Of a DNA stretch of 64,000 bases, positions 22,801-32,820 are shown piece after piece. The DNA is from Globisporangium splendens (Eukaryota; Oomycota; Peronosporomycetes; Pythiales; Pythiaceae). Both the position numbers and the translations under genes were made by a program. The DNA is taken from the NCBI GenBank assembly GCA_006386115.1, contig VFIW01000077.1:1-64000 (forward strand). The letters run 5' to 3'. The notes under the pieces were generated by a model. The model was given only the letters and a program-made list of their open reading frames with translations, had not been told where the DNA came from and ran no database searches. How positions within the stretch are numbered: position 1 is the first letter of the stretch; each line of letters starts with the position of its first letter.

Positions 22801-25800
22801 GGCCTGCTTTCGGAACTCGGACGAGAGGCGCTCGAGATGCTTGGGAACGTGCTCATCAAGAACGAAAAGTACCGATACGGAATCTTGGTGTTGGAAGCAG
22901 CAGGAATAGTTTTTGGTTTTCTGAATCAAGGGTGTGCGTACGAGAAACTGGATCGGCTGCTCTGTAGCTTAACGATCCAAGCAGACGACGTCCGTCGTGC
23001 GTTGCCGCTCCATGAAAAAGTGGCGTGTTCGGCGCGACAACAGGGAAATATCAACGAGTACGTCTATTTGACACAATCGCTTACGAATTTGTGGATTCGA
23101 GAAGGCAATTTTGCGCGCGCTGAAGAGAACCTGTTATCAGCATTCCGGTATTTACGCGAGCACACGAATATCTTGCCTCCGAGTTTCCTGGCGTGTCTGT
23201 ATGGGAGCTATTCGAGCAGTGATACTGCAGGCACGTCGAGTCGAAGCGGTACGATGCTGACCACGAGCACGTCGTCGTCGTCCATCTCGGGTTCGTTCCA
23301 TCTATCGTCACGAGGTTCGGGCAACACGAGCGAACTGGACACGTGGCTCAACCACGATATCAGTCTTCACCTGCTTGTGCGCGAAATCTATCGCTCCAGT
23401 GGCCGATGCCTGGAAGGAATGCAGGTTTTGCAGCACGTGCTGGGCTACTCGTCGCGACTGCCTCGAGGCAAGCGCACGCAGTTGCGCATGCTGCTCGCTG
23501 AAGACTCGTTGAAGATGTACATGCTCGATACCTGTCGGTATATGTTTGGGCTGCTTGATCAAGAGGCGAATCTATTTTGCGAGCGACTGAACGAGAACAT
23601 CTTGAGCTCTACGATCGGGAGTAGCAGCGGTGGTGGCGGTGGTGGTGGAGGAAGCAGCAGTGGTGGTGGGCGGAGCATGAGCGGTCTCGGGAGCGAGGCG
23701 AGGTTCTGTTTCGACATGGTGTTCTCGATTCGATACATCGTGTGTCGTGCCAAGTTTTACCTGAAAACTGGGAATTACAAAGAGGCGTTTGCGTGGCTCT
23801 CGCTCGCGCATATCAAGAGCGACAAAGACAACCTGCGCAAGCAAGCTCAGCTCCATTTCCTTGACGGAAAAGCGCTGTTTGGACTCTTCCAGGAGTACCA
23901 CGAGTCGCGACGGTCGTACAGCAGCGCATTGTCAACAGTGGACCCTGCGACGATCGCTGCGGAAGTGGAGAGAATGGTGCACTCGTTTGCCGGATCGTTG
24001 TATGGTCTGAACACCCAGGAGAAAGAGACGCTGAAGACGCGCATGGCGCAGTTCTGTGAATGCGCCAAGAGTGTGGAGAAGTGTGTCGAGAGCGGTGTCA
24101 AGTCGTTTTGGACGGCGTTTGATCAGTACCAGTCGATCGACGACTTGTTGCACCAACTCAAGTCCCTTCTGGAGATCATCAACTTCAGCTTGGCACCAAT
24201 CGAGCGGTCGTTTTTCGCGCTCGGAAGTAATCTGGACGACGACGTGCTGAAATCGTACCTGCAGCGAGGAAGTGCGTCGGGGAAACACGGTGGTTCTAGT
24301 CGTTTTGGCCTCGACGAATCGCTAGCAGCTGTCGCCACCGACGATGACATCATTGAGAGAACACGACGATCGGTCCTGGACGCTCAGAAGCTACTTCGGA
24401 GAGCCATGAATCTCGCAGAACAGGTCGCGGACCCAGCGTGTCTTCTGCGTACGCTGATTTTCTGTAGTGAAGCGTGGGTATGGCTCGAGCGGATAGCCTC
24501 GTACAAGAACGACAAAATGATCAAAGAAGCGGCGGCGTTCTGGGAGGAAGGCGTGAAGCTCCTGAACGCTGTCTTCCTGCGTCGTGTCGCGTTCCACAAT
24601 AGCCCCCAGGATGCGATGCAACAACACTATTCTTCAAGATTGCATGGTGCGTCTCCTTCTGGTCATGCCAGGAGCACAGGGAACGGGACGTTTTCCGTGG
24701 TACCGATCCTCAACTTTAGCGAGGGATTCATCCTGAAGCTGGAGTACATGACGTTGCAGCTCATTTTCATCGCGTGCCAGTTGCAGTTGTTCGAGCGCGT
24801 GCCCGAATACGTTGAAGAGATGCTGTCGCTGCACTTGGACGAATTGTTGAGTGCGAGGATGTGCCTGAGCAGCATTTCCCAGCAGCTCTCGGCGTTTCGA
24901 GACCACCAGCATTCCACCAAACGGGTTCCACAAAGCTCAGTGGCAACCGTTGGAAGTGCGCCAACGGCCTCGACACCACGAAGCTCGACCAGTGTCAGTG
25001 CAGGTGATGCAAGTTCCCGAACCGCGTCATTTACATCGAGCAGTTCGTCCCCAGGTCTCCATTCCAGCAGCAGTGGCAACTCATCGTCTGGCAACAGTGC
25101 GACGGCAAAGCGCAAGGGCCACAAGAAGAACCAGTCGATGTCGTCGATCTCGGAATTGTTGGCATCAAGCGGAACGTCCGCGCCGTCGACCTCGTTTCAC
25201 GATGTGTCGTCGTCGTTTATCGGGAACAGTAGAAACGGGAGCTTTTTGGGCAATTCCACGACACCAAGAACCGGACTCGCGTCTCTCAGTGAGCGAGGCG
25301 GGACGACTCATCGGCCACCATCGGGACCAGGGACGCATCCATTGATGCTGCGAAGAGGCCATGCAGGCTTCGATCGGAATGTACGAACCCGAGGGCGATC
25401 TCGCTCTGCGCCTCAGCCTATCGTCCCTTCCAAGCACGGTTCGTCGGAGAAATCACAAGCCCACAATGACGAACCGCACGAGTTGCTGACCCCAGTGCAT
25501 GAAAGCGGTGCTGGAGCGGGCGAAGTTCTCAAGCCCCGCATCATCGACCTCGCAGACGTCGGCTCGTGGGGCCACGACGACTTTGGCTCGTTGGATCATG
25601 AGGAAGACGGAGACTACGGTGTCCATGGAGAAGGCAGCAGCTCGGGTGGCGCCATCGGTCTCTACGACTTTGACGAAGTTCAGTCGGAGAAACTGTGGTG
25701 GATCTTCAACATGTGGCGTGACGCGAAAGCCAAGTACACGAGTGGTAAACTCGAGTCGTCGGCGTTCCGCACGTTGAACCTGCGCAACTTGCGCACGCTT

Positions 25801-27573
25801 CTCGACACGTTTGATCCGCACCAGGTCGCTGTGTTGTATGTCGGTGGCGTGGATAATTTGTCGCTGGCTTCAAGCAATGGAAGCAATGCTGGCAAGGTTT
25901 CTACCGTAAACGGGTGCGGCATTGTCGGATTTGATGTCGCGCACATTAACTCGTACGCTCTGATCCAGGACAAGAATCTGGTGCTCTCGATCGGCTACGA
26001 CTTGGACAAAGGCTCTCATTTTGGGTACTCGCAGTTGAAGTTCAAGGTGTTCCCCGTGAAGGCGGGCGAGACATCTTGCTGGCGATCCGAGATTCCGCGT
26101 CCTGACTGGTACTTGAAGCACTACGACCAGATCGAGGCAGAGTGCGCGTCTCCGTGCGCTGGTGCTCTCCGCACGCTGCGTCTTCTGGGTCCAAAGGTGC
26201 TAGTGAAGCTGCTCGGATTGCTGCTGTTGGAGAACGCTATCGTAGTGACGGGCACGTCCTTCTCCCAGGTGAAGGAAGTGACGCTGAGCTTGCTGAAGCT
26301 TCTGAAGCCGTTCCACTGGCACCATACGTTTGTGCCATTTGTGTGCATCACGTCGTGGCGCTTCCTGTACGACACGTGCCACTTGTTCTCGCAGGCACAG
26401 CTCGCGTCGCGTCCAAAGTCGAGGAAATCGTTTTCGCGCTTGTCGTCAGAGTGGCGGTGGGGATCTTCGTCAATAGCGTCCACTCTCCCGAGCCTAGGCG
26501 ATGCCATGGACTTCGAGGATCCTCCGTTCCTCATGGGGACGACGACCGAAACCTGGCAGACGTGTATGATGCACGCAAAGTCACTCGGTGAGGATGCGCG
26601 GACGATCACGTCGTACGTGACCGTGGTGGATCTCGACAACCTCGACACGTTTGCCATCGCCAGGAACAGTCCGAATGCGGTCGGTCTGCCACGCAAGTGG
26701 CGCAAGCATTTCCTCGAGCGCTTTGACAAGGTCGTCAAGCAGCGGCGCAAAGTGCAGTACAAGGCGAGCCGGCGCATGATCCGCCAGCTTCCTCCTGTTC
26801 CAAGCACGCCTGGCGGGATGTCGACAACGAGCACGTCACAGGGTGGAAGCATCGCGCAGTCGTCGCCGAACCATCAGCACCACAATGCGGACGAGTATCG
26901 ACATCTGGACATGACGCATCGCAGCGTTGGTGACGATGTGCGCAGCAGTCGATCGGCGTCCACGTGGATGAGTCAGGGGGAAACAGGACTCGCACCACGC
27001 GGTCAGCTCTTTGTGTCGTCGGTGCTCTCGGCGGAGGCTGCCAGCGCCAGCGGACCTGACGATCGGTTGTACTATGACATGGAGTGCTTTGACGCATTCA
27101 TGACCCTCCTGCACGAGTTTTACAACAAACTGGTGAATCTCTGCGAAGAAAAGGACAAGAAGATGTTGAAAAGCGGCCACAAGAAGAAGAAAAGCTCGGG
27201 TGGGTTGTCGAAGCGGCAAGAGATCAAGGCGTGGTTCTCGTCGTCCCATGACTTTGACGCGTTTGTGGACAAATTTCAAGAGTCGGAGGTGTATCTGGAG
27301 TTTGAGAAGGATAAGGAGTTGCAGGCAGCAGCAGCGGCGGCTGCGACGTCTGCTACAGGCAGTGGACGCGCGCACAACCAATCGGGGTATTCAGAAAGCG
27401 GGAGCGCGGCGTCAGGGTCAGCGACGCATACGTCGTCGTCGCATTTCGTGACGCTTTCTTCGCGAAGTAGCGGCGGGTCGAGTGGCACCGCGATTCTTGG
27501 CGCACGCACGCCACACCAGCTCAAGAGCGCTGGCAGCATGAGCAGCACGAGCAGTGCGGGCATGGGGCTGTAG
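19873..27573 (+). CDS. Giant TPR and DENN-domain protein (putative Rab GEF)
   Basis: Exons 19873-20245 and 20354-27573 give 2530 residues. The 108-nt intron (GTACGA...TGTGCAG) is a multiple of three and fully open, but its hydrophobic translation does not fit the low-complexity surroundings. The ATG at 19873 is the first in frame. N-terminal 450 residues are disordered with Asp/Glu, Ser and His runs. The middle contains helical TPR-like repeats (YLTQSLTNLWIREGNFARAE, near 23070; KFYLKTGNYKEAFAWLSLAH, near 23753). A Ser-rich linker follows (about 24940-25500). The C-terminal part (about 26160-26760) has DENN-core patterns: LLGLLLLENAIVVTG, LKPFHWHHTFVPFV, PPFLMG and VTVVDLDN. DENN modules usually activate Rab GTPases by GDP release; the target is unknown. 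Confidence 0.8.
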   Translation: MKAFFNKASKSASATHADGGGKATKTPMTRAPQGKPMDELLTEQLQQAMAARAVSRPTTPSAAPPPPPWTRKHHLSDAQQQPTDHDPRDQVVVGITASRDGDVEDWTNDFMDSGNRGALERPRRGTRSSLFVEDVSMCLVDVGYVGVTNGFIVCCMILCAESAGDRIGELPQRFTSNFQSASAKSALHRASVRWQRQHSLDSNSHAHSSDLLPQLTRNSRLRKSSGDATSPHATTSSTASSLAAAISGNQKDLMAENQAQVVVGSGADAVDLKEEQDAVLKQQAVGTSTWSKQEQELEVNDEDDGKQEEDDDDDEEEDWDVEFGFADQSDDEQGDAGAIGSSRSVVDSNRRRSENFNIFLRNFHDMMDGDDLPEDDDDDDDDIEDYNDEAFLQSSLIKSSKRGSSSTKKPADEPLFQRKRSAHEHHHHHSSLSLDGSNDGASTSRASLTSVNGGSSASVEYTLVDKYRILDVAASSAYAVRIERYPKPCTTYSNLEKDAGFPSFSEYKFERWLESFVSSKRDLAGHVMDKERDVIANPRAQKNHQFKTLVSLPFGKEFVSNFYKQVSLYRYFGEEKSNRELVRVFFEKVSTTGYSDEDWSLSMSNDDYEYTANCTMEILQEAARMYGPKPPAVVTNWGHSASSSSSSQSQQGSNSATMFWMRQFQTILQICAEAFPKYRHVIALIELRYVCHHLVGFANEDFVYTWQICNQLPAFCPMESIAGEAAPNVANEILEYYGALFVHLNTSPESRNSWQGENPPSEATVKEGIQQNALRSVSFGISPDAICLQALILCDIQCLYESKSVLAEVTIPDLVELFEFEDDDMNIDPRLMELLDTEVKVQATIPGLYPGGSRSEGDHPRLPERRNSSGGLGGWSAESRLLALLKPSSSSRISALGFFYERIAATTFPLVKAKCASVLGGMHILTGSLTNLRVAESLAYEAVRLLEACSSKKLEPFTTGIVDSAEALCVSMFNNDGLLSELGREALEMLGNVLIKNEKYRYGILVLEAAGIVFGFLNQGCAYEKLDRLLCSLTIQADDVRRALPLHEKVACSARQQGNINEYVYLTQSLTNLWIREGNFARAEENLLSAFRYLREHTNILPPSFLACLYGSYSSSDTAGTSSRSGTMLTTSTSSSSISGSFHLSSRGSGNTSELDTWLNHDISLHLLVREIYRSSGRCLEGMQVLQHVLGYSSRLPRGKRTQLRMLLAEDSLKMYMLDTCRYMFGLLDQEANLFCERLNENILSSTIGSSSGGGGGGGGSSSGGGRSMSGLGSEARFCFDMVFSIRYIVCRAKFYLKTGNYKEAFAWLSLAHIKSDKDNLRKQAQLHFLDGKALFGLFQEYHESRRSYSSALSTVDPATIAAEVERMVHSFAGSLYGLNTQEKETLKTRMAQFCECAKSVEKCVESGVKSFWTAFDQYQSIDDLLHQLKSLLEIINFSLAPIERSFFALGSNLDDDVLKSYLQRGSASGKHGGSSRFGLDESLAAVATDDDIIERTRRSVLDAQKLLRRAMNLAEQVADPACLLRTLIFCSEAWVWLERIASYKNDKMIKEAAAFWEEGVKLLNAVFLRRVAFHNSPQDAMQQHYSSRLHGASPSGHARSTGNGTFSVVPILNFSEGFILKLEYMTLQLIFIACQLQLFERVPEYVEEMLSLHLDELLSARMCLSSISQQLSAFRDHQHSTKRVPQSSVATVGSAPTASTPRSSTSVSAGDASSRTASFTSSSSSPGLHSSSSGNSSSGNSATAKRKGHKKNQSMSSISELLASSGTSAPSTSFHDVSSSFIGNSRNGSFLGNSTTPRTGLASLSERGGTTHRPPSGPGTHPLMLRRGHAGFDRNVRTRGRSRSAPQPIVPSKHGSSEKSQAHNDEPHELLTPVHESGAGAGEVLKPRIIDLADVGSWGHDDFGSLDHEEDGDYGVHGEGSSSGGAIGLYDFDEVQSEKLWWIFNMWRDAKAKYTSGKLESSAFRTLNLRNLRTLLDTFDPHQVAVLYVGGVDNLSLASSNGSNAGKVSTVNGCGIVGFDVAHINSYALIQDKNLVLSIGYDLDKGSHFGYSQLKFKVFPVKAGETSCWRSEIPRPDWYLKHYDQIEAECASPCAGALRTLRLLGPKVLVKLLGLLLLENAIVVTGTSFSQVKEVTLSLLKLLKPFHWHHTFVPFVCITSWRFLYDTCHLFSQAQLASRPKSRKSFSRLSSEWRWGSSSIASTLPSLGDAMDFEDPPFLMGTTTETWQTCMMHAKSLGEDARTITSYVTVVDLDNLDTFAIARNSPNAVGLPRKWRKHFLERFDKVVKQRRKVQYKASRRMIRQLPPVPSTPGGMSTTSTSQGGSIAQSSPNHQHHNADEYRHLDMTHRSVGDDVRSSRSASTWMSQGETGLAPRGQLFVSSVLSAEAASASGPDDRLYYDMECFDAFMTLLHEFYNKLVNLCEEKDKKMLKSGHKKKKSSGGLSKRQEIKAWFSSSHDFDAFVDKFQESEVYLEFEKDKELQAAAAAAATSATGSGRAHNQSGYSESGSAASGSATHTSSSHFVTLSSRSSGGSSGTAILGARTPHQLKSAGSMSSTSSAGMGL

Positions 27574-27650
27574 GTAATGGATGACCTGTGAAGAAGAGAA
27601 GATGTTGAGAAAAGACAGAAGAACAAAGGCGACAGACAGCCTGATATTAT

Positions 27651-28548
27651 TTATAAGCCAAACGAAGCAAATGAAAGCGGCGTTGATGGATTTGTTCGAC
27701 GGGTTTGTGCGAGCAGCGCCTCCACTTTGGCTGTTTTTTCTTGCGCATGCAGTTGCTTTGAATGTGTGACAGGGAAACAAGGCACAAGAGATTGTCAATG
27801 GCACATGAACAAAAACGTGAGGTAAGTCTGCAACTTGTTGCTAAGAGCTCGCGAACTCACCTGGTCCACTCGATAGGCAATCGATGCTTTTCCTGCCTTC
27901 ACAGCCCACTGCAACGGTGTCTGTTTGGTCTGGGTAAAGACCAGAAGAGTGACAAGAGGAAAGCGAAAGGCAAGACGATTTCAGCGATATCTCAATCCAT
28001 GGTGCTGAGTGGGGACGAACTAACCTTGTCGGTGACGTGCCAGTTCGCGCCGTGCTTGAGCAGCAGCCAAATGCTTTTCTCGTGGTCATACTTGCACGCT
28101 AGATGCAGCGGAGTGTACCAGCCCTGCATGCGAAGAGAGAAAAGATGAGCGATAGCGATTCAGAAACGTGGAAAGACAAAGAATGTCAAGGAAAAACAAC
28201 ACGCTTACCCACGCGGCACGTTCGTTCGCATTGGCTCCAAACTGCAGCAGCAATGCCACCACATCCAGATCTCCAATGCTTACGGCTCGATGCAGCGGAT
28301 GGACACCAGACTAAGTGACGTGCATACGCGCACCGAGAAAAAGTCGAGATGAATTGCTTCCTTCCATAATCCGTGACTCGAGTTCAACGTACCCATCGAT
28401 GCTGTCGCAAGATCTGTGGATCCGATTCAAGGAGAATGCGAATCTGCTCTCGATTGCGCCGATTCACTAGCAGACAGAGGTCCACAGACGCATCTTGTGG
28501 ATGCTGCTCGTCGTGGTGTTCTTCTGGAGTTCTGGCATCTTGTGGCAT
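27651..28548 (-). CDS. Small ankyrin-repeat protein, five exons
   Basis: Exons 28548-28393, 28310-28209, 28123-28025, 27920-27861 and 27755-27651 join in phase 0 to 173 residues. Each central exon encodes one ankyrin unit: SGVHPLHRAVSIGDLDVVAL, then WYTPLHLACKYDHEKSIWLL, then TPLQWAVKAGKASIA. Exon 1 carries a His/Glu-rich N terminus and CLLVNRRNREQIRILLES. The last exon (QLHAQEKTAKVEALLAQTRR to the TAA at 27651) is the least certain. An in-frame ATG at 28644 would add 32 residues. The one-repeat-per-exon layout with introns of 74-105 nt is typical of expanding ankyrin genes. No fused effector domain is visible, so it is likely a scaffold. It converges on the DENN gene with only 77 bp between stops. 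Confidence 0.68.
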
Positions 28549-28783
28549 TGCTCTGACTTGGAATTGTGTGGAGAAGATCGCGTCGTTTCGATACGAAGGA
28601 ATAGGCAAATGTATTATTAGGGGTCCTGCAATAAGACCCTTCATGCTCGAGTGAACGAGCTGTGCAGATGCCGCCTATTCGTACATCTACATACACTAGC
28701 GATTAGAAGAGAACAAGGGGAGATTTGCAAGTTTGAGGAATGATGCAACACACGCTGTGAAGCGAATTGCGAGAGCGTTCTGC

Positions 28784-30507
28784 CTACACATCGCCGCTCA
28801 ACTTTATCCGCCACGACGACGTGTTGAGCAGGAACATGTGCGTGCGCCAGCCGTTGTTCTGCAGTTGCTGGTAGAAAAACGAAAAGTCGGCGCACATCTT
28901 GTTGTACGAGCTCTCGAGGAGCTCGTGATGCTTCTCAACGCCTCCGCTTGTCCCTGGGGCTGCTGGTGAGGTCGACTCGAGCGTCTGGAGGACGATGACG
29001 GCCTGGTAAAACGCACGCAACTCGTCCTTTGCGTTCATCTCTGTTCGGAACAGAACGTGCACCTTGTCGTCGTCAATGGAGAGCAGGTACTGCTCATCAC
29101 TGCACACACAGCAGATACCTCATGATCAGCCACATGTTCCCAGCCTCAAGCGTAAAACAACAGGCACACAGTTTAAACAACAGCAGTAAACGTACGAGTA
29201 CAATTGCAGCAATGCATCGAGGTTGTGGCTGGAGAGGCGCGCGTGGCAAAGCTGTGAGCCCATGACGATCTTTCGAATCGGAAGCTCTGGGTCGTTGTAG
29301 ATCGGTTCTTGCTGATTCACGCTTCGAATGGAAAACTACGGGAAACAGAGGGACACAATAAAGTGATACAACGATTAGCACCATTTCCCAAACAAGAGAC
29401 ATACTGAAGCTTACCGAGTGCTCGGCCAAGATGGACTCTTTCTTGGACACCACTTTGTCTCCCGAGGTCAAGAAGCGCTGGATGAGAATGAGGCCACGCT
29501 GCTGGTTGACAGTCGGGATGCACAGCCCCGAGACCGCGCTGTAGTTGGCGTAGACGTGCACGAGTGTGAGCGTGATAAACGCGACCCACACGGCGTGCTG
29601 CGACGAGTTGACCGCGTTGGCAAAGTACATGCCGAACGCCAGGCCAAAGAGCTTGACAGCGGTCTCCTGGGACCCTTCTTTCGCAGCGCAGTCGGCCATG
29701 TTGTCGCGCTTGGCAAAGTGCGTCATGAGCGATGAGCGCGTAGCGCCAGCAGCGACACCACACATGGTCTTGCACACCTGCGAGACGCAGAGCACCTCGG
29801 TGACGAGCGACGCCGGGAAGAACGGCGCGAGCATGTCAAGCGTGAGTCCGACGTCGTTGATCACGTCGGCGAACAGGCGCCAGCGCTTGACGTTGATGTC
29901 GAACTTGGAGCCGACAAAGTACACGAACGTGAGGCCGCCGATCATGCCCGAGCCGTCGCGCAGCACCCACTGCAGCGCCGCGGCCAGCGGAGTCGCCTTG
30001 TCGTTGCCAACACCGACGCTCTGCAGCACCGACTGCGTCGCCAGCACGCCGCGCAGGTAGCTGCACATGGCCTGGATCGTGTCCCAGAACTGGAACGCCA
30101 GGTAGTCCTCGCTTACGCTGTCCGGGTACCCCGCGGGCAGGAACATCTCCTTGAGCTCGCGCGTAATGCCACTAGAATAGATACAGTTGAGCCGTAGTAC
30201 ACGAGAGCGAGCTGTTAGGCACCGTAGTGGGCTCCATACAGAGCATAGACACACGCTATTACCTGGCAGAAAAGCATGTGGCCAACCGCGCCTGGAGCGA
30301 GTGGTCGACGACGGCGCCTCGGACGACGGGCGTGAGCGCATCGCCCTGCTTGACGTAGCGCAGCGGCGCTTCGTTCGCGCACGACGGGCGGATGTCGAAC
30401 TCGACCACGCGCACGTCGCCGTCCTTGTCGCTGAGCAGCGTGCTGCTGCTGCTGGTGTCCGAGTCGTAGCCGCTGGCGCCCGTCTTGCGCTTCGTGAGCT
30501 CGCTCAT
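28784..30507 (-). CDS. RUS (DUF647) family membrane protein
   Basis: Four exons (30507-30263, 30171-29415, 29335-29196, 29099-28784) with introns of 79-96 nt give 485 residues. The DUF647 core is unmistakable: GYPDSVSEDYLAFQFWDT, CSYLRGVLATQSVLQSVGVG, LQWVLRDGSGMIGGLTFVYF, KRWRLFADVINDVGL and KRDNMADCAAKEGSQETAVK. Several hydrophobic helices follow. Plant members (ROOT UVB SENSITIVE) affect UV-B and vitamin B6 responses, and the animal member is RUSF1; the biochemical activity is not established. The C-terminal domain (DEQYLLSIDDDKVHVLFR) is soluble. The N terminus is Ser/Asp-rich, without a clear organelle signal. No lesion is visible. Confidence 0.9.
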
Positions 30508-31138
30508 AGGGATTGACGGAGTGATGGAGATCCACGTTGGCGCGCTTGCAGAGCTTTTCGTTTCGCTCCGTCAGGAGCTCTTCTGTTGCATTTGGTTTCC
30601 AGAAGGGCACTCAAGCGAGGGAGGATGGAGCAGTACAGTACAGAATGTTTAAGTGAATAGTACGGGGTATGGACTGAAGAAGGCGTAGTATAACTTTAAA
30701 AGGTTTGTATGTCGTTGAAGTTGGAACGCAGTATGCCAGTTGCAGCACACTGCTGGAAGAGACAATGGCTGAAAAAAGCAAGGCGAGAACCGTCAAGTGC
30801 TCCCTGATCATCAACATGCACCAGCGCTAAACGACAGCTTTCTCCGTCAAACCCCAGCTCCGAGTCGCATGGAGACCAGGTCATTTACTCTCCGTCGACA
30901 GAGTTGGCCTGACCGTTCACACGGACGAGACGAGCAAGAGCTTACCCCTGACGTCTCTTTGCAACTCCGCGTTCTCCTGCTGTGAGAAGAGGAAAGAAAA
31001 TGGTCGGTTGTGGGTCCGTCGGTTGCTTTTGGGTCTCGGACCGAAGCTACGAACTTACTTCCTCACTTCCAATTTCGCTATCTGCTCGACAGATCAGCTC
31101 ATGGTCTCCCCATCCAAGTTCTCCACCTCTTCAGCACC
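30508..31138. other. Divergent intergenic region
   Basis: It separates the RUS gene from the GYG pseudogene. No exon was recognised apart from the core promoter at 31062-31076. Confidence 0.45.
31062..31076 (+). promoter_or_regulatory. Oomycete Inr/FPR core promoter of GYG relic
   Basis: CTCACTTCCAATTTC fits the oomycete initiator plus flanking promoter region consensus and lies 63 nt before the ATG. The same element, followed by a similar ACAGATCAGCTCA leader, precedes the intact GYG genes. Confidence 0.75.
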
Positions 31139-31492
31139 ATGTTTGCCAAAGCCTCTGCCCTCCTCGCTCTTGCTGCATCGTCCGCATTGGCTTCGACGGT
31201 CTGATGCTATGGCTACAACGACTACAATAGCAATGGTGGCTATGGCTGACACAGAGGCTATGGAGGCGTGAGCAACTACAACGACTACTACGGCAACAAC
31301 TACTACGGATCGGACTACGACTGCGGCTATGGCAAGAACGACTGTGACTATGACTACGGAAAGAAGACGAAGAAGCGCTATGGCTGCCGCAAGAGCTGTG
31401 GATACGGCGGCTATGGAGGCTGCGTCAAGGATTACTATGGTAACTGCGGCAAGGACTACTACGGCAACTACAACAGCTACTACTCGTACTGA
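31139..31492 (+). pseudogene. GYG-family secreted Gly/Tyr-rich gene, two nonsense codons
   Basis: The ATG at 31139 begins the family signal peptide (MFAKASALLALAASSALAS). A TGA at 31202-31204 replaces the CAA codon found in intact copies directly after the signal peptide, and a second TGA at 31247-31249 interrupts the Gly/Tyr region. Downstream the family pattern continues in the same frame (SNYNDYYGNNYYGSDYD) to the stop at 31490-31492. Several Gly or Tyr positions have become Cys (CGYGKNDCDYDYGKK), unlike the intact copies. Its promoter and leader are still recognisable. It is more diverged than the copies at 46-58 kb, so it is an old member. TGA recoding is unlikely because other genes here use TGA as a stop. 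Confidence 0.88.
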
Positions 31493-32820
31493 GTCTCGTG
31501 AAGCGCTGTAAGATCAGCGCACGTTACGTCAGCCACAGCGAGTCTGTTGTTTGTGTAAACAAAGCCATGTAGCGGAATGAAGAATAATTAACCGTGTTTG
31601 CCAGCAGAATGAATCGAACCACTTTACTGTTCGTGAATGGCCTCTTTGCGATCTACTGCGCCGGATGCAAAATGCAAAATAATGACGAGCTTCAAAGGAG
31701 GCACCTTCGGTCTGCAGATGCAGTCGAGACACTGCGAAGCTCTTCACTGACAGCAGTGAGCGTTCAAGGCGAATTGTGAGACAGTAAACGTGGTCATATA
31801 CATGTGATCGCCACCGCCATGATTGCTGCGTGAGTCAGAGACAACTGTGCATGGACATCAAGCGCAAAGAGTAGACAGGACCTTGATCATGATGGAAACG
31901 GACCGCTGGTCCTGAATGACATCTGAGATTTCTCCTCGCACCGTCTACGACTGGACGCGAACGAGTCCATTCGAGCTCGCCCCCTCCCTCCTACGAGGCA
32001 GCCACTTGACCACGGAACCAGCAACAATCAATGGGCTCGAGGACGAACGCGCCGTCATAATCACCATGAGGCAGTGCCATTGACTGGACGCCAACTCCCA
32101 GACAGGTATCTATCTAACTGTCCTTTGGGTATGTCGCAACGTTTGAAGCTCCAATAATTGTCAATGGGTGCATAGATCAAATCCCACAGGTCAGTTAACT
32201 TTGCCAAGGGTACCCGATGTGGGAGAAAAGATGCCATATAGTTCGCAGGGGGATCGTAAAATAGAGGGTTGAGAAAGGCCGTCGCCCATTCCGAAACGAC
32301 CCGCGCGTGCAGTATTATAAAAGAACAGCAGTCGTTTCTATTTTTCGCACGTCTATTTTGCAAATGCACGACTCCATTTTCGTTCTTCCTCTCGCTCTCT
32401 GCATGGCCGCCCACCTCTCTCTCTCTCTCTCTGAATGTCACTCTCTGAATGTCTCGCACTCTTTAAACGCGCTGCCTCCAGCATCATCCCCAGCATCCCG
32501 TAACCCTCCCCCAGAAGCCCACAAGCTTCAAGCGAAAGCAACAAAAGCCAATCGCTTCCAGAGCGAGCGGCACATCGTCCATTGCGTCCATTTCGCTCCG
32601 CTCATCAACACCAGCGAAGACCATCTCTTCCTGGTCGTTGGGCTCAGTTGTCAATTTGTTCTCTTCTCACTCTCTCTAGAGGATACCTGGAGGATACGTC
32701 TCCCTGATCGGTCTCTCCCGTCCTCATCCCCCCAGTCAAAGCTGCCAACTTACGCTTGGCGATTGGCTCACGTTCTTTTTCTACCCAAGCACTTCAACCT
32801 CCGTCAAGCGACTGCCAGCC
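31493..32820. other. Intergenic region before the PH-kinase gene
   Basis: It contains a CT microsatellite (32415-32432), duplicated TGAATGTC words directly after it, and a CCGTAACCCTCCC motif near 32499. Long open frames crossing this region are pyrimidine-rich read-through without motifs. Confidence 0.45.
32415..32432 (+). repeat. CT microsatellite
   Basis: Nine CT units lie in the leader region about 390 nt upstream of the kinase ATG. CT-rich tracts are common in oomycete promoters; a role here is not shown. Confidence 0.7.

Noticed and set aside
31202..31249. TGA read through as selenocysteine or other recoding in the GYG copy at 31139
   Set aside because: TGA ends other real genes here (for example GYG3/4), the family has CAA/Gly at these places, and no recoding structure is evident.
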